The translations under genes were made by a program, and so were the position numbers. From Diogma glabrata (taxonomy: Eukaryota; Arthropoda; Insecta; Diptera; Cylindrotomidae): DNA of 64,000 nt. Position 1 is the first letter of the stretch. Each line of letters starts with the position of its first letter. The stretch lies in contig OY856187.1 in assembly GCA_963693315.1 (NCBI GenBank), positions 109,261,284 to 109,325,283 of the forward strand, in the 5' to 3' direction. Of this stretch, positions 22,906 through 34,747 are shown piece by piece. Below the pieces are notes generated by a model. It was not told the DNA's origin. It made no database searches and was given only the letters and a program-made list of their open reading frames with translations.

Positions 22906-25900
22906 TAGAAAGTGGCCCAGAATCTGCTTTAATTACTACTCGAGTTAAGAGTATTACAGAGAATAAAAGGTCGACAATATAACCATCCTGATCACTTGGT
23001 AAGGCAACTTTTACTTGGAGGCTGTGCAGTATTCTAGTGACTTTGTTCTAGAGTCTGCTATTTGATTGTGCTTTAAGGCAGGCTGAGACGTTTGCTAGTT
23101 TCTATCGTGACCTATTTTACTATTAGATCATTTTTATCAATGCGTTTCCTTGTAAGTAGACATGCGGACGCGGGTGATTAGCTTAGTGAATAGTCTCGTT
23201 TATATTAGATTAAATTATTTTTTAATAAGTTATCATTTTTGGTTCCGATTAGTGTCAACAAAATTATGTTGTGGTCCTTGTCTAATAAAGCGATTCAGAG
23301 TAAATAAGAAACCTAGTAAATAACCTAGTAAAACCTAAATAAATCAGAAACCCAGCTCAGCGGATCTATGAAAATTTTTGACAATTCTCATTGGTTAAAT
23401 GTGAACAGTCCGTCCAAGAACGACTTGCATTACTCCAAAAGTTATGTTTAGGAGACGTGTTGATAAAAAGGTAAGCAATTCTACACCTATGCTCAATAGT
23501 TATCATTTGTTCTTATACTCCTCAGTAGAGATTGCAATCCCAGGATTTTTTGTATGACGAATCCCGGGAATATGTATGACGGAATTCCGGGATTCGTCAT
23601 GAAAAAAATCCCGGGATTGCATTCCCTAGTCCTCAGACAATCAAACAGTTTGTGTAGTTTAGTTTTACATATTGCATAAGATTTAATGGTGGTAGAGCTT
23701 TTTTAAAGTCGCGAGCTTTGGTTATTGCACTTGTTTAGACAGAGTTGTATGCACAAAAAATTTTCAACATCAAAAATTATATAGCAACTGTATTGTACTT
23801 TGACTATAATATCCAGGTACAATAAATAAATCTGAGATTTCATAACATAATTTTAGCATCCATACATTTAAGGCTAAATCCACTAAAGGGCTCATTGCAT
23901 CTAGTATCTTTGAAATAATGCTCTAATATTTGCTGCTGATACATTTGTTATTGGGACTTGCATAAGATGTTTCAATCATGATGACTAGCACAATCTATTG
24001 TTACCTAAAGTGTTATTGTTATTAAAACTTTCTCATTCAAAACTAAGTTGGTAGTACCATACCCAATTGGGGTATTGATGCAAAGTATAGTTTTAATTTA
24101 CACCAATCTAAAAGCTAATGACCATATAGCGAAACAGCTTCTCAAATTTATTGATTGATCACGCCCGCTATAAATTTATCTGCTATAATTTTTTTCATAC
24201 AACAAGCTTACATATACTATTGGACATATTTTATTGTTATATAAAACAAATGTTTTAAGCAATTCTTATAAAAACAAATTTCATTTGCATCTTCATATCG
24301 AACAAATTCGAAACTTTTTCGTTTTTATTTAAAACAGTTACACCGACTTTACTACAAGCATCTGTATCTTTTTTAAACATATAGTATTTGATAGCTTTAA
24401 AGCTATAAATTTACACTTTAAGCTTATTCCCGACGAAAAAAATTTTAATTTTAAAATTGAATTTACTTTGCAACAATATTTTCGTTATTTTACTTTTTAA
24501 ATGCTTTTCATGTATCTTTAAAATCCATAGTTTTGTTGGTTTTTTTCGTACAAGACATGGAAAAACGAAATAAGAAAAATCCAAGCATATGGAAAATTTA
24601 TTATTTTAATCTTAATATTCTTGGTGTTTGTTTTTATTATTTTTATAGTTTGGCTACAATAAACCACAAATCACGACGGTGGAAATTTAAAACAAAGAAA
24701 TAATAATTTTATATACAAATTTAAGAAATAAATTTACTAAGGTTTGGAGATTTTAAGAAAATAAAGTTAAAAGCTTTATATGTAGAGTATTTATACTGAA
24801 CTTTTTTCTTTTTTGTTTTGTTGTTATCGCCAAACAAAATGGATGATTATCGAATCTACTTATGAAAGTAATAATAATAGTTTTCTGTCAAAATAAAACA
24901 TTAAGTCTTAATGACATATTACACTCAACATAATCGTATGTTGTAAATAACAAGAAACTAAATAGAAAAAAAACAATAAATTACAATTGTCGTGACAAAT
25001 ATTTTGAATTTCTTTAATTTTTCCGTAAAATGAAAATATAAAAAATGTATAAATATTAAAAGGATTTTGATTTATTGGAATTAAACATGAAATCCATTTT
25101 ATTTATTTAAAGTGTTTTTATGAGTAGAAACATAAAATTTTGGAATGTTTGGTTATAAAAAAAACAAATACTTAAATGTAAAATTATTTTACTGAAATTT
25201 CTTAAAATAAAAATTTAAAATAATGTTTTACGGTTTTATTTTCTAAAAATTTTGATTATTCGGAAAAGGAGTTCAATAAGTCAACCTAAGCAGCATATAT
25301 ACCAGCATTATCCATTTTAGTCGTCGTAAATCGATTACTTGTGAGATCTGTTGTCTGAAGACTATAGCTTCAGAATGCGCGCTTTGAAAGGAATTTAAGC
25401 TTCGTTTTTTAAGGAATTTGAATTTGAGGACATTTCAAAGACACGTATTTTAAAGAAATCACGAAGTATTGAAAAAGGACGACAGTAGTAAGTAATTCTA
25501 ATAAATTATAAACTAACGTCTTTGAATTTCCCAAGATACCTCATCAACCAGGAATTATGATTATAAATCACAGCTTAAAATTTTATATTATTTTATTTGA
25601 GCGCTCTTTGCACTCCTTAAGATTTTATTCACAAGTTAAAATTTGTTTTTATTTTTTATTTCGTTTTAACTCCAAAGACTGAATTTTTTTTTATTTCAGT
25701 CCTTTGGAGACGATTATATTTTTTAATTTGTTTTTCATTCCATATGCGAGTAGCAAAAATATTACTTTTTCGTTATTAATTTTATTTATTTTTTATAACA
25801 ATATTTGCATAATTGCTCAAAACATTCAGACAAATAATTTATTATGTTTAAATTTAAAATGAAGAAAATCATCAAATTAAAAACCAAAAAATTTGGTAAG

Positions 25901-28019
25901 TGGGCATTTGAAAGAACATTTTTTTTTGATTTAGGGACAAGAACTATATTTTTTTAATTTCTCTCCTATATGTTATTTTTTTTGGTAACTCTATCTCTGA
26001 GAGAACGGAGTAAAGGATTGATATAAGGAACGTTTTAAACCAACCCTGTTGTAAACCAAGTTTCTTTGAGAAAATTGTCACATTTGACTTTAAAGTTTTG
26101 AGGATTAAAGTTATCAGAAAAAACACACAGATAAGGAGTTTCACTGAGAGATTCTGTTGAAATATCACATTGATGGCAAAGTTTATTTATTTATTAACAT
26201 TTATTCCAGGTTGTGGTGTTGCCTCAGCCTTATAAATATAAAATTATTTCTGAATAACTACTTGTTTTTAGCAAAACCTTCCATCGCTTAACCATATGCT
26301 ATTCTTTCCATTCAGGCTTAAAATAATATTTTTTTTAAAAAACTATATTTGTTAACTCCACCAAAACTCGTTTTAACACAAATTGAATTAAATTGAATGA
26401 ACTAATTTTTATTCATTCCATTTTCCTTTCAAATTATATACCTAATCTTTTTACACACACAATCGCAAATTGATTTTTACCAATTTAACAACTTTTCACC
26501 TCAATTCACAATCAAAATTGAATAATTTTCAAGAAACATAAATAAAACAAAAAAAAATAGAACAAACTTTCAAAACATTCCAATAATAAAAACTTATTTT
26601 GTGTCTGTGTAAAATTACATAAGAACTCCTGTTTTTACAATTTTCACAAAAGAAAATTTTCATCAATGAAAATTCAATTTAGTAAAAAATAACAACAACT
26701 TCAATTAAGATAACAATCATCAAAACAAAACAAAAATAAAAAAAAATATATAAAGAAAATGTAATGATGAAAAACGATGAAAGTATGTTTGTACGAGTCT
26801 AGTTTTAGATTTTCTTCTGTTTTTCTTTTAATTTTATTTTTATAAGTAGAAGAAAACAAATATAAGCCTAAGAATAACAGAGTATCAATTGTTGAAAATA
26901 AAAATAATATCATGGAGGGATTGAGAAATAATTGAGGAATTGGGGGAGCTTTTGATATGAAACGATGATGACGATGATGATGATATGATGGATATTGATG
27001 GCTCAAATAGAAAATAAAATTTTCAATTTCCTTATTTGATTTTATTTGATTCTATTTTATTTTTTATTTTAATAATAAAATTCGTTGCTTTTTCTTTGAA
27101 GATTAAATTACTTTTGCGGAATATATCTCTGAAGATGAATTTAGTTTGTTTTTTTTTTTTTGCTTGAATAAATTGTGAATGATTTCATAATCGTATTTTT
27201 CTCGATTGTGTGTAAACACCAACTACTAACCATCGAAAACTATATCACGTTTATTTAAATAAAAAAAAAACTATTTTGTATACACGTACAATACAATAAT
27301 TTATTTCTACGATTTTTCTAGTGCACGTTGAGCAACATTATTTCAACATGTTCATCTTTAAAATAGTAAAAACTGTTTTCTCTAAATTTTTTTTTTCATA
27401 CAACTACATACGTTATAAGTTTCCACCTCCAACTGTAATTTTAACTTGCGTTTATTTTTGTTATTGTTGTTTATGGAAATTGGTAATATTTACTATAAAT
27501 TCAAACATAAATATGTCCATGTTATGCTTTAATAATTTTTCCAAAACCCATTGAATTCAAACAGGAATGTTCCGAAAATTTGACATGAGTTTTTTTTTGC
27601 TAATAAAATTTGTAGACGATAGAATATGTTGACATATATATATGACTGATTGGACTAACAACTGATGGGGAAACTATGTTGCTATAACTATACAAATTTT
27701 TGTTTAGAAATGAAATGATTATTGGAGTGTGAGTGATAATCGAGATTTTGAGGGTTCATAATGAGGATAAAAGATGACATATTTTGTAAGGAAAGGTTAA
27801 ACGACTTTGTACAAATCTTAGAAATAAAGTTCATTATTTTCTTTTCTTGCTCGTGTTTCTAACAATAATAAATATATGATATTTGAATGTGATTCCATTA
27901 TTAAAAGGTGTCCCAATATTAATGCATGATTTGAATTAAGTAGAAACCACAGTTTTTAGTCTTAAGATTATTTTTTTACTGAATCATAAAATACATAGGA
28001 TAGGGTTATTCATGGAATA
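22906..28019. other. Presumed intronic stretch, AT-rich
   Basis: No coding frame with protein-like composition and no recognised element apart from the hairpin at 23525-23628. A short ATG/ATC-rich run occurs near 26960-27000. Confidence 0.4.
23525..23628. repeat. Foldback with CCCGGGAT-rich arms
   Basis: Left arm (about 23525-23569) 'gcaatcccaggatttttt' and 'gacgaatcccggga' pairs with right arm (about 23584-23628) 'ttccgggattcgtcatg' and 'atcccgggattgcattcc', with a ~14-nt loop. It is a compact foldback or MITE-like element, unusual in being GC-rich in this context. Confidence 0.75.
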
Positions 28020-29076
28020 ACACATCGGGCAAACAGCCTCCAAGGCTTTTCCTGGCACATACGCCCTCTTTAGTCGAAATTTTCGATGACCATTCTGCAT
28101 AAAACTACTAACTACCTGTATGCTGATGATTTGCAATTATACATATGTGACAAAATAGTAAATAAAAATGAATTGATAGAAAAACTAAATGAAGATTTAG
28201 TGAGAATCTATAAGTAGTCTCTTGAGAACAATCTGAAACTTAATGCTGCTAAGGCATTTTAATTTATAAATACATGTTACAACCGTTTGATTTTCCTCCG
28301 GTTGTCGTTAGTAATAATTGTATAGCTATTTTACCTGTTGTACGTAATTTGGGACTCTTGATGGATTCAAAATTGTTATGGAAGTTACAGATTAATAATC
28401 TTTGTGGTCGAGTTTACGGGATACTCCGTGTTTTGTGGAAACTTACAAAATTTGCTAATGTAAAACTTCGACATAAGTTATTCATGTCTTTTATTTTGCC
28501 CCACTTACTTTCTTGTGATGTTGTGTTGTATGCAATGCTTGAAAAATGTACGTATAAATTGAAAATGTTGTTCAACGCATGTGTTAGGTATGTTTTTTTC
28601 TCTACGAAAATATGATCACATTTCAGCATTTGCTGATAAATTATTAGGTTGTGGCATTAAAGGGTTTTTTGAGTTTCGAATTTGTGCTTATGTTTATAAG
28701 ATTTTGCTCATGAAAAGCCCTCAGTATCTTTTAAAAAAGATTCAAATGGCGTGCTCTTTGCGCACTGGGCGTATAATACTACCGGCAAATAACTCAAAAA
28801 ATTTTAACTCTTCATTTTTCGTCCTTGAGTTGAGTAAGTACAATGAACTTCCATTTAGTTTAAGAATTTGCTCATCTATGGCAAAATTTTTAAATATGTA
28901 TAAAGCGCACTTTAATTTTGTAAGTTGTATTTAAATATTTGTATTTTTTGTTTTTGTATATTATATCTCTTATTTTTAAACATGTGTCTGTGATACTGCT
29001 TTATATGTATTGTAAATAAAAGCTTTCAGCTTACTTACATTGAAATAAATAAAATAAATAAATAAATAAATAAATG
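28020..29076 (+). pseudogene. 5'-truncated CR1/jockey-like LINE, RT C-terminal part and 3' tail
   Basis: From about 28030 the plus strand encodes the palm end of a non-LTR reverse transcriptase: the catalytic LYADDLQLY box at about 28115-28140, then a thumb region (LENNLKLNAAK; LGLLMDSKLLWKLQINNL at 28340-28400) and the connection domain (KLRHKLFMSFILPHLL; two frames, 28274-28615 and 28581-28934). Stops near 28215 and 28259 and a frameshift near 28590 show it is dead. It ends in an (AAAT)n tail at about 29041-29076. Everything upstream of the RT palm, including the endonuclease, is missing, as is usual for aborted target-primed insertion. Confidence 0.75.
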
Positions 29077-29084
29077 CAACTGAA

Positions 29085-29615
29085 TTGATGCAGTATTTAA
29101 TTTCCTCCTTTTCGGGTGGTGTTGGACTTGGTGACATAAACCTTTGACTACAAATAATCCCATAAAAAGAAATCTAATGGTGTTAAATCACACGATTAGG
29201 GGAAATCGAAACGAGACCAGAAAATGTTTCATGCAGTAATTGAATTGTTTCACGGGCTGTATGGCATGTTTCTTCGTCTTATTAAAACCACATATTGGCC
29301 ACATCTATATCATCCCATTTCGGTAGAAAGAACTTTTGTTGCGATATCACGGCCCACTAACAGATACAGCTTAACCAGCATCATTTTCAAAAAGTGTGGT
29401 TCAATGATACTTTCAGCCTAAAATCCGCACCAAACAGTGACATCTGGTGGATGCATTTGTTTTTCGACATTCTGGGGTTCTCCTAACCCTACACACGACA
29501 ATTTTTGCAATTAACAAAGTATCAAGGTGAACATGTGCTTCATCGTTTAGGATGATCTTTCTTGAAAAATCTGCATCCACTTGTTAAGGTACACTAATCC
29601 ATTAAACGAATTCTT
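29085..29615 (-). pseudogene. Mariner/Tc1-superfamily transposase relic, C-terminal part
   Basis: Read on the minus strand with frameshifts, this encodes the C-terminal part of an insect IS630/Tc1/mariner-type transposase. Recognisable in order are an IILNDEAHVHL box (expected catalytic aspartate, about 29560), a PPDVTVWCGFWAESIIEPHF block, CHTARETIQLLHETF (normally just after the second catalytic aspartate) and DLTPLDFFLWDYL (around 29140). Several stops and indels break it, and the N-terminal DNA-binding part is absent. No terminal inverted repeats were found. The jockey-like LINE copy A begins about 135 bp to the right. Confidence 0.65.
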
Positions 29616-29749
29616 TTCGCTGTGTATGACCATTAGACTTCAGTTGTTGTTTTAATTGAATTTTGTAGGCATGGAGACGCAGATCGTTTGTGAGCATTTA
29701 CTGTGGAGAGCTTCTTGATATTTACAATTCTTTACCACGCAGTGCTTCG

Positions 29750-30892
29750 ATGCAGTGATTCGCTGGATCCAACTCATTCCTAAAAATTACGATAGTTTCG
29801 TTGGAGCTATCATCTCAACTGCTAAGAAATGCATCCCAAGAGGCTTCCGTGAATAATACAATCCTGGCTGGAGTAGAGAGAGCGATATATTATATAAGGA
29901 GTACTTTAGTATTGGTGAGGCAGACGTGGCTGATGACTTAATATACTCACTGGACGCCGCGAGAAAACAAAAGTGGATTAACGCTGTTGAAAACATTGAT
30001 TTTTCCCATTCAAGCAGGGAAACATGTAGTCTCTTTCGGAAGCTGGGTGGCTCAAACTCAATTACTTGTGCTAACAATGAAATAAATCCAGAAGACATTG
30101 CAAATCACATCGTAAACAATTCTCGTTCTTCTATTAACCGCCTTCATAAGAGAACAATTAAACGTAAATTAAGAGAAATGAATCGTAATTGCTCGTCTCC
30201 ATCGAAGTATGCGAACTGTTTTAGTAGCGAAGAACTAGATTCAGCTCTGTCCCAAACGAAAAATTTAAAAGTAGCTGGCTACGATGGCATTTTTCCAGAA
30301 ATTCTTAGAAATGCTGGAAAAAATGTAAAACAATGGCTAACTAAATTTTCTCTAATGTCCTAGAAACCAGTAATCTTCCAAAACATTTTAAGACTACGAA
30401 AGTAATAGCGATACTTAAGCCAGGTAAACCATCCAATGAACCTGGCTGCTATCGCCCAATTTCCCTTTTAAGCACCTGCTTTAAATTGCTAGAACGAATC
30501 ATATACAACCGTATAGCACCCATCTTGAATGACCAGATCCCAGTCGAACAAGCTGGTTTTCGTCCCAATCGCAGTTGCACTGGCCACTGACTGTTCGCTT
30601 TAACATCCTATTTATATCGAAGCTGGGTATCAAAACTAATTTAAAACAGGCGCAGTATTCATCGATCTCACTGCAGCATATGACACGGTCTGGCGAATTG
30701 GAATTATATATAAGCTGTTCAATGCAATACCTTGTAACACCATCAAACGTTTAATTAACAACGTGCTGAGTAATCGTGTATTCAAAGTTCATCTAAATAA
30801 TTCCTGTAGTAGGTCCAAAATGCTTAACAATGGCTTAACACAGGGTTCCGTCCTAGCGCATTTAATTTTTAATTTGTACATCCATGACATTC
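29750..30892 (+). pseudogene. Jockey-like LINE copy A, left half (interrupted)
   Basis: Nucleotide-level relative of copy B (56759-59614, opposite strand). It starts at the region between endonuclease and RT (AVIRWI at about 29757), so the endonuclease is missing. The open part at 29926-30363 holds RT domain start motifs (YDGIFPEILRNAG), followed by fragments with AILKPGKPSNEPG, VEQAGFRPN, VFIDLTAAYDTVW (RT motif A) and GLTQGSVLAHL. It contains several frameshifts and stops. It is cut at 30892 by the LTR element; the target duplication ATTC occupies 30889-30892. The catalytic YADD lies on the other side (36112-36123). Confidence 0.82.
30889..30892. repeat. Target-site duplication ATTC (left)
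   Basis: ATTC directly before the LTR at 30893, repeated directly after the other LTR at 36087-36090. Confidence 0.85.
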
Positions 30893-31233
30893 TGTTGTGG
30901 GTGGTCGTCGTTCACAAAACACAAAAGAACCATAGTTTCACAAAATGAATATTAAAACATTTATTATATAAAAACTTTCTTTTGTTTAATTTATTTTCAA
31001 AAGTTTAATTGTTACAAAATTAAATAAATATTTATTTTGAGATGTTTATTATTTGATCATCAGATCAATTCTGAATGTTTTTCAATTAAAATTCTGCTTA
31101 AATATCTAATTAGTACATTAATAACTTATGTACTAAAAATGTATTTAAATGTATTTATAATTTCAGGTTAATTAGAAAGCTAAAGGTTTATTTATATATT
31201 ACGTTGCATAGCATAATGTTGTGCTACACAACA
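30893..31233 (-). repeat. 3' LTR of the RT-less LTR element
   Basis: 341 bp, beginning TGTTGTGTAGC and ending CCACAACA on the minus strand; matches 35746-36086 base for base in my reading. Confidence 0.93.
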
Positions 31234-31244
31234 CCCCTCCACCC
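31234..31244 (-). other. Polypurine tract of the RT-less LTR element
   Basis: GGGTGGAGGGG on the minus strand, immediately before the 3' LTR; the expected plus-strand primer site. Confidence 0.75.
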
Positions 31245-31552
31245 ATAAGATTAATATAAATAGATTATATAGAAATAGAAAAATTATATATATAACTAGA
31301 ACTATTAAAGTTTAATTTCATTTTATAAAAATTATTTCAAATTTATTTTAATCAATATTGTTTTAAATGAAATTTTTTTTTTTTTAAACTAGAATAAACT
31401 TTTAATAATTCAAAATAGTAATATATTTTAACTAAATTATAAGACAATTATAAATTTTTTTTATTTTGAAAAAAAATATAATACAAAGTTCTTATACATA
31501 TATTTATTATATAAATTTGTACAAATTTGTTTTTTTTTATTTCTGTACATAT

Positions 31553-33628
31553 TTAAATATCGAATTCGTTTTTAAATTTTTTCAATCGATTATTATGAAC
31601 TGTTTTTAATGTTTTTCCAATCTCAATTATTGAATTTTCTTCTGTTAAGATTTCATTAATTTTATAAGGTCCTAACCACAATGGAGAAAGTTTTCCTTTA
31701 CGATTTTCATTTTTTAATAAAACTAATTCACCTTGCATAAATTTCATAGGGTTGATAGAATTATCATATAAAATTTTAGATCGTTCTTTAGAATTAACTA
31801 TATTAGATTTCGCTATGTCAAAAGAGTTTTGCATTTTAAAGTTTAATTGTTTAACGTAATCATCATAATTATATAGTGGTTGAATGGTTTTTAGAAATGA
31901 TGATGGAATGATAGGTTTATGACCAAATAATAATTCATACGGCATAAATTTAGTAACACTATGTGGTGTACTATTATAACAAAACATAGCATATGGAATC
32001 CAATTATCCCAATCGTTTTTATCTAAATTTGTGTAATTTCGTAGATAATTTGCAAGATTTAAATGACTTTTTTCCAGAGCTCCATTCGTTTGTGGATGAT
32101 ATGGGGATGTTTTCATTTTATTAATTTTGAAAAGACGTGTAACATTTGTAAATAGTTTGCTTAAAAAATTACTACCTTGATCTGTCAGTATCGATGTCGG
32201 AGCACCGTAAACACAAATAAATTGTTCAACGAATGCACGAGCGACGGTTTCGGCTTCTTGATTCGGTAGTGGTATTGCGATACTATACTTTCTCAAATCG
32301 TCTTGCATCGTTAGTATATAAGAATTACCATTTACAGTAACGGGGCTTATTGGTCCTACAATGTCTAATGCAACTCGTTCAAATGGTTGTGATGAAGTGT
32401 CGGTAATGACCATTGGCATTTTAATATTTTTAGAAACTTTATTTATCTGGCAACTTTTACATGAATTAATATAATCTTTGATTCGGTTAAACATATTTTT
32501 AAAATTGAAATAGCACTTCATGCGGTTGTAGGTACGATTTATTCCTTGATGTCCACCAAATGGTCCATCATGGAATTGAGAAATAGCTGAATTTATATCG
32601 GTTTCTGAACTAATCTCTACAATATTTGAATTATTTTGCAAATCTTCGTTTATTTCGTCATTTGACACAGACATATCGATCATTTTATCTTCATTATTCT
32701 TAGCTTGAGCACGAGTTACAACATTTATGTTTTTATTATCTAACGGCTCCAAAACTATATCTCTATCTTCCAAAAATAATTCATCATCTCCTGAATTTAA
32801 TATCGAGGTATAACCAATTTGTTTATTTATTTTTATTAAAGGATTGGTTAAATATAAAGGTTCAGAGGATTTATTGGTTTGACAAAAATATTCACCATCA
32901 CTAATACCAGGGAAGGCTAGTCCGACCAGTTTTTCTGTACGACCAGCAATAGATTTTTGTGGCAATTGAGTATTCTGTTTTAAAACAAACTTAAAGGTTT
33001 TTGTTTTACAAGATACTGTTAAAAAATTTTGTGCATAATCAATAATGCAACGATTTTGTTCAAGGAAATCTTTTCCCAATATGCCATCACAAGAAATTGG
33101 AAAATTATTATCTACTAACTGAAATGTCTGAGAAATCTTGTGGTCAACATCAAGTATAATTTCTCCATAACATTTAGCTAATGTCCAAAAAGGATTTGAG
33201 GAAATACCTGTGATTTTACATTTTTCATCAGGGTAGCATAAAACTTCACCATTAATCGATCCTTTTTTAATAATACTAATACTTGCACCTGTATCAAGTA
33301 AAAAATTTAATTCGCGATCGGGTTGCAAGTTTGTTTTGATTGGAACGATGTCGAGATTATTTAATGCTATTAAAGTGTAAAATCTTTTTGATCCTAATTT
33401 ATTCAAAAAAAAATAAAAAATTGAAAAACTGATTTCCCGAGTTTTCAAAAAAATTATTATTATTAATAATATTAAAACCATGACAAAAGAAGGTAAAACA
33501 GAAAAAACTTGAAAACCAAATATAAAAAAAACCATAATAATTGGCAAAATATATAAAAAATTCGGTTTCAGCAAATAAGAAGTCTTACCTAGAAATAAGT
33601 CATGTGTCAAAAATGAAAACCAAGTCAT
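31553..33628 (-). CDS. Pol of the LTR element: aspartic protease + integrase, no reverse transcriptase
   Basis: Open frame of 691 codons. Residues ~20-75 are strongly hydrophobic (AT-driven; real translation start uncertain). Aspartic protease follows, with catalytic LLDTGAS (DTGA at 112-115) and the GILGKDFL flap-end motif at ~182-189. After a linker (about 225-350, including VVTRAQAK at 303-310, a sequence I associate with the pre-integrase region of such elements) comes integrase: zinc-binding H353, H360, C390, C393 and the triad D422, D483, E519, then a C-terminal GPYKI region. Not one RT or RNase H motif is present, although a gypsy pol needs ~500 residues for them. The frame remains open across the junction, so the loss is in frame and probably lies near residues 290-305. 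Confidence 0.9.
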   Translation of the reverse strand: MTWFSFLTHDLFLGKTSYLLKPNFLYILPIIMVFFIFGFQVFSVLPSFVMVLILLIIIIFLKTREISFSIFYFFLNKLGSKRFYTLIALNNLDIVPIKTNLQPDRELNFLLDTGASISIIKKGSINGEVLCYPDEKCKITGISSNPFWTLAKCYGEIILDVDHKISQTFQLVDNNFPISCDGILGKDFLEQNRCIIDYAQNFLTVSCKTKTFKFVLKQNTQLPQKSIAGRTEKLVGLAFPGISDGEYFCQTNKSSEPLYLTNPLIKINKQIGYTSILNSGDDELFLEDRDIVLEPLDNKNINVVTRAQAKNNEDKMIDMSVSNDEINEDLQNNSNIVEISSETDINSAISQFHDGPFGGHQGINRTYNRMKCYFNFKNMFNRIKDYINSCKSCQINKVSKNIKMPMVITDTSSQPFERVALDIVGPISPVTVNGNSYILTMQDDLRKYSIAIPLPNQEAETVARAFVEQFICVYGAPTSILTDQGSNFLSKLFTNVTRLFKINKMKTSPYHPQTNGALEKSHLNLANYLRNYTNLDKNDWDNWIPYAMFCYNSTPHSVTKFMPYELLFGHKPIIPSSFLKTIQPLYNYDDYVKQLNFKMQNSFDIAKSNIVNSKERSKILYDNSINPMKFMQGELVLLKNENRKGKLSPLWLGPYKINEILTEENSIIEIGKTLKTVHNNRLKKFKNEFDI

Positions 33629-33672
33629 CAGGTATTTTGAAAAAGTATGAAAAATTGTCGAACTTGAAGAAA

Positions 33673-34747
33673 TTAAAGAAATTTGGCTCGCACAGCTTTC
33701 ATCGACGTAGACTGGTTGAGCCCCATTAGGTTTTTTGAATCACCCGTTTTAACTAACTCTATTTTATTTAAAGACGGAGAATTGGTTTGTGCAATATTAT
33801 TTTTTTGAATCTCAGCATTTTTTCTTTTAAAACAGTTGTTTATATGATGACCCGATTTTTTACAGTATGCACAATTTATATTGAAATTGCGAATTGATTT
33901 AGGTCTATCAGAATTTTCTGAAACAAAATGTGATGTTCTTTTTTCAAAAGACGCTTGCACAAGTTTTAATTTATAACAATTATTCGCTAAATGGCCAAGT
34001 TTTTCACAAAGTTGGCATTTTACCAAAGCTAAATTATAATGTCGGTTGTAAAGTGATTCTTCTTCGCAAGCTTTAGATATTGATTCCTTAAGCGTTTTAC
34101 AATTGATTGATTTGACTAACATTCGAATATTGGAGTTTAATCCTTCTTGAAAAGCGATTAATGCTGTTTGACCGTTCAACAGTTCAACAGTTTTCTTCGA
34201 ATCTCTACCTGCTTCCACAATACACAATTCATTTAATTGTGCTAAAAGAATCTGTATTCTACTACCATATGATTTAACCGTTTCATTATGTCTTTGTTTA
34301 ATTGTATTTAATTCATGTAAAATTTCAAGTTTGGATCTAATTTCTGTGAACCTGCTTATTAAATCGTTTTTTAGATCCGTCCAACTATCATATTCTAAAT
34401 GTTTAACGGTTTCATCGTATGCAATACCAACTAATAACTTTTTCATTAATTGTAAAAAATTTTTTATGTTGATTAATATGTAGTTCATCAAACACTAAAT
34501 TACTACATTGAATAAATTGATGAAGTTGGGAAGGAGTTCCATCAAATGGAGAAATAAGTTTTAAAGTTTCCGATATGTTTAAATTTGTCATATTTGGAAA
34601 ATGTTGTTCGTTTACTTCTGCCGTTTCTTTTCTTTCAACGTTTAAAGAAAAATCGAAGTTTGATGCTTTTTTAATAGTATTTCCACTTCTTAGTTTTAAT
34701 AAATTGTCAGATTGGTTGTTTTCGTCATCAGACATTTGGAAAAACAA
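33673..34747 (-). pseudogene. Gag of the RT-less LTR element (one frameshift)
   Basis: Two overlapping minus-strand frames (34747-34412 and 34491-33673) form one gag, with a frameshift in an A/T run at about 34440-34465. The N-terminal part starts MSDDENNQSD (ATG at 34735). The capsid-like middle includes DLKNDLISRFTEIRSKLEIL and IKQRHNETVKSY. Two CX2CX4HX4C zinc knuckles follow (CQLCEKLGHLANNC at about 33990-34030 and CAYCKKSGHHINNC at about 33830-33870), as expected for nucleocapsid RNA binding. The gag stop at 33673 lies 45 bp before the first ATG of the pol frame, so pol expression would need a frameshift or re-initiation. The A/T-run shift could be a lesion or a sequencing error. Confidence 0.82.

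Noticed and set aside
25355..25405. CTGAAGACTATAG string as hammerhead core
   Set aside because: It forms a simple CTGAAG/CTTCAG hairpin and lacks GAAA at a suitable distance.
26701..27006. 101-codon minus-strand frame with His/Phe-rich sequence
   Set aside because: Derived from ATG/ATC and A-rich low-complexity sequence.
27105..27150. Third hammerhead-like string (tctctgaagatga)
   Set aside because: CTGAAGA is present but no GAAA, helix III or matching helix I strand follows.
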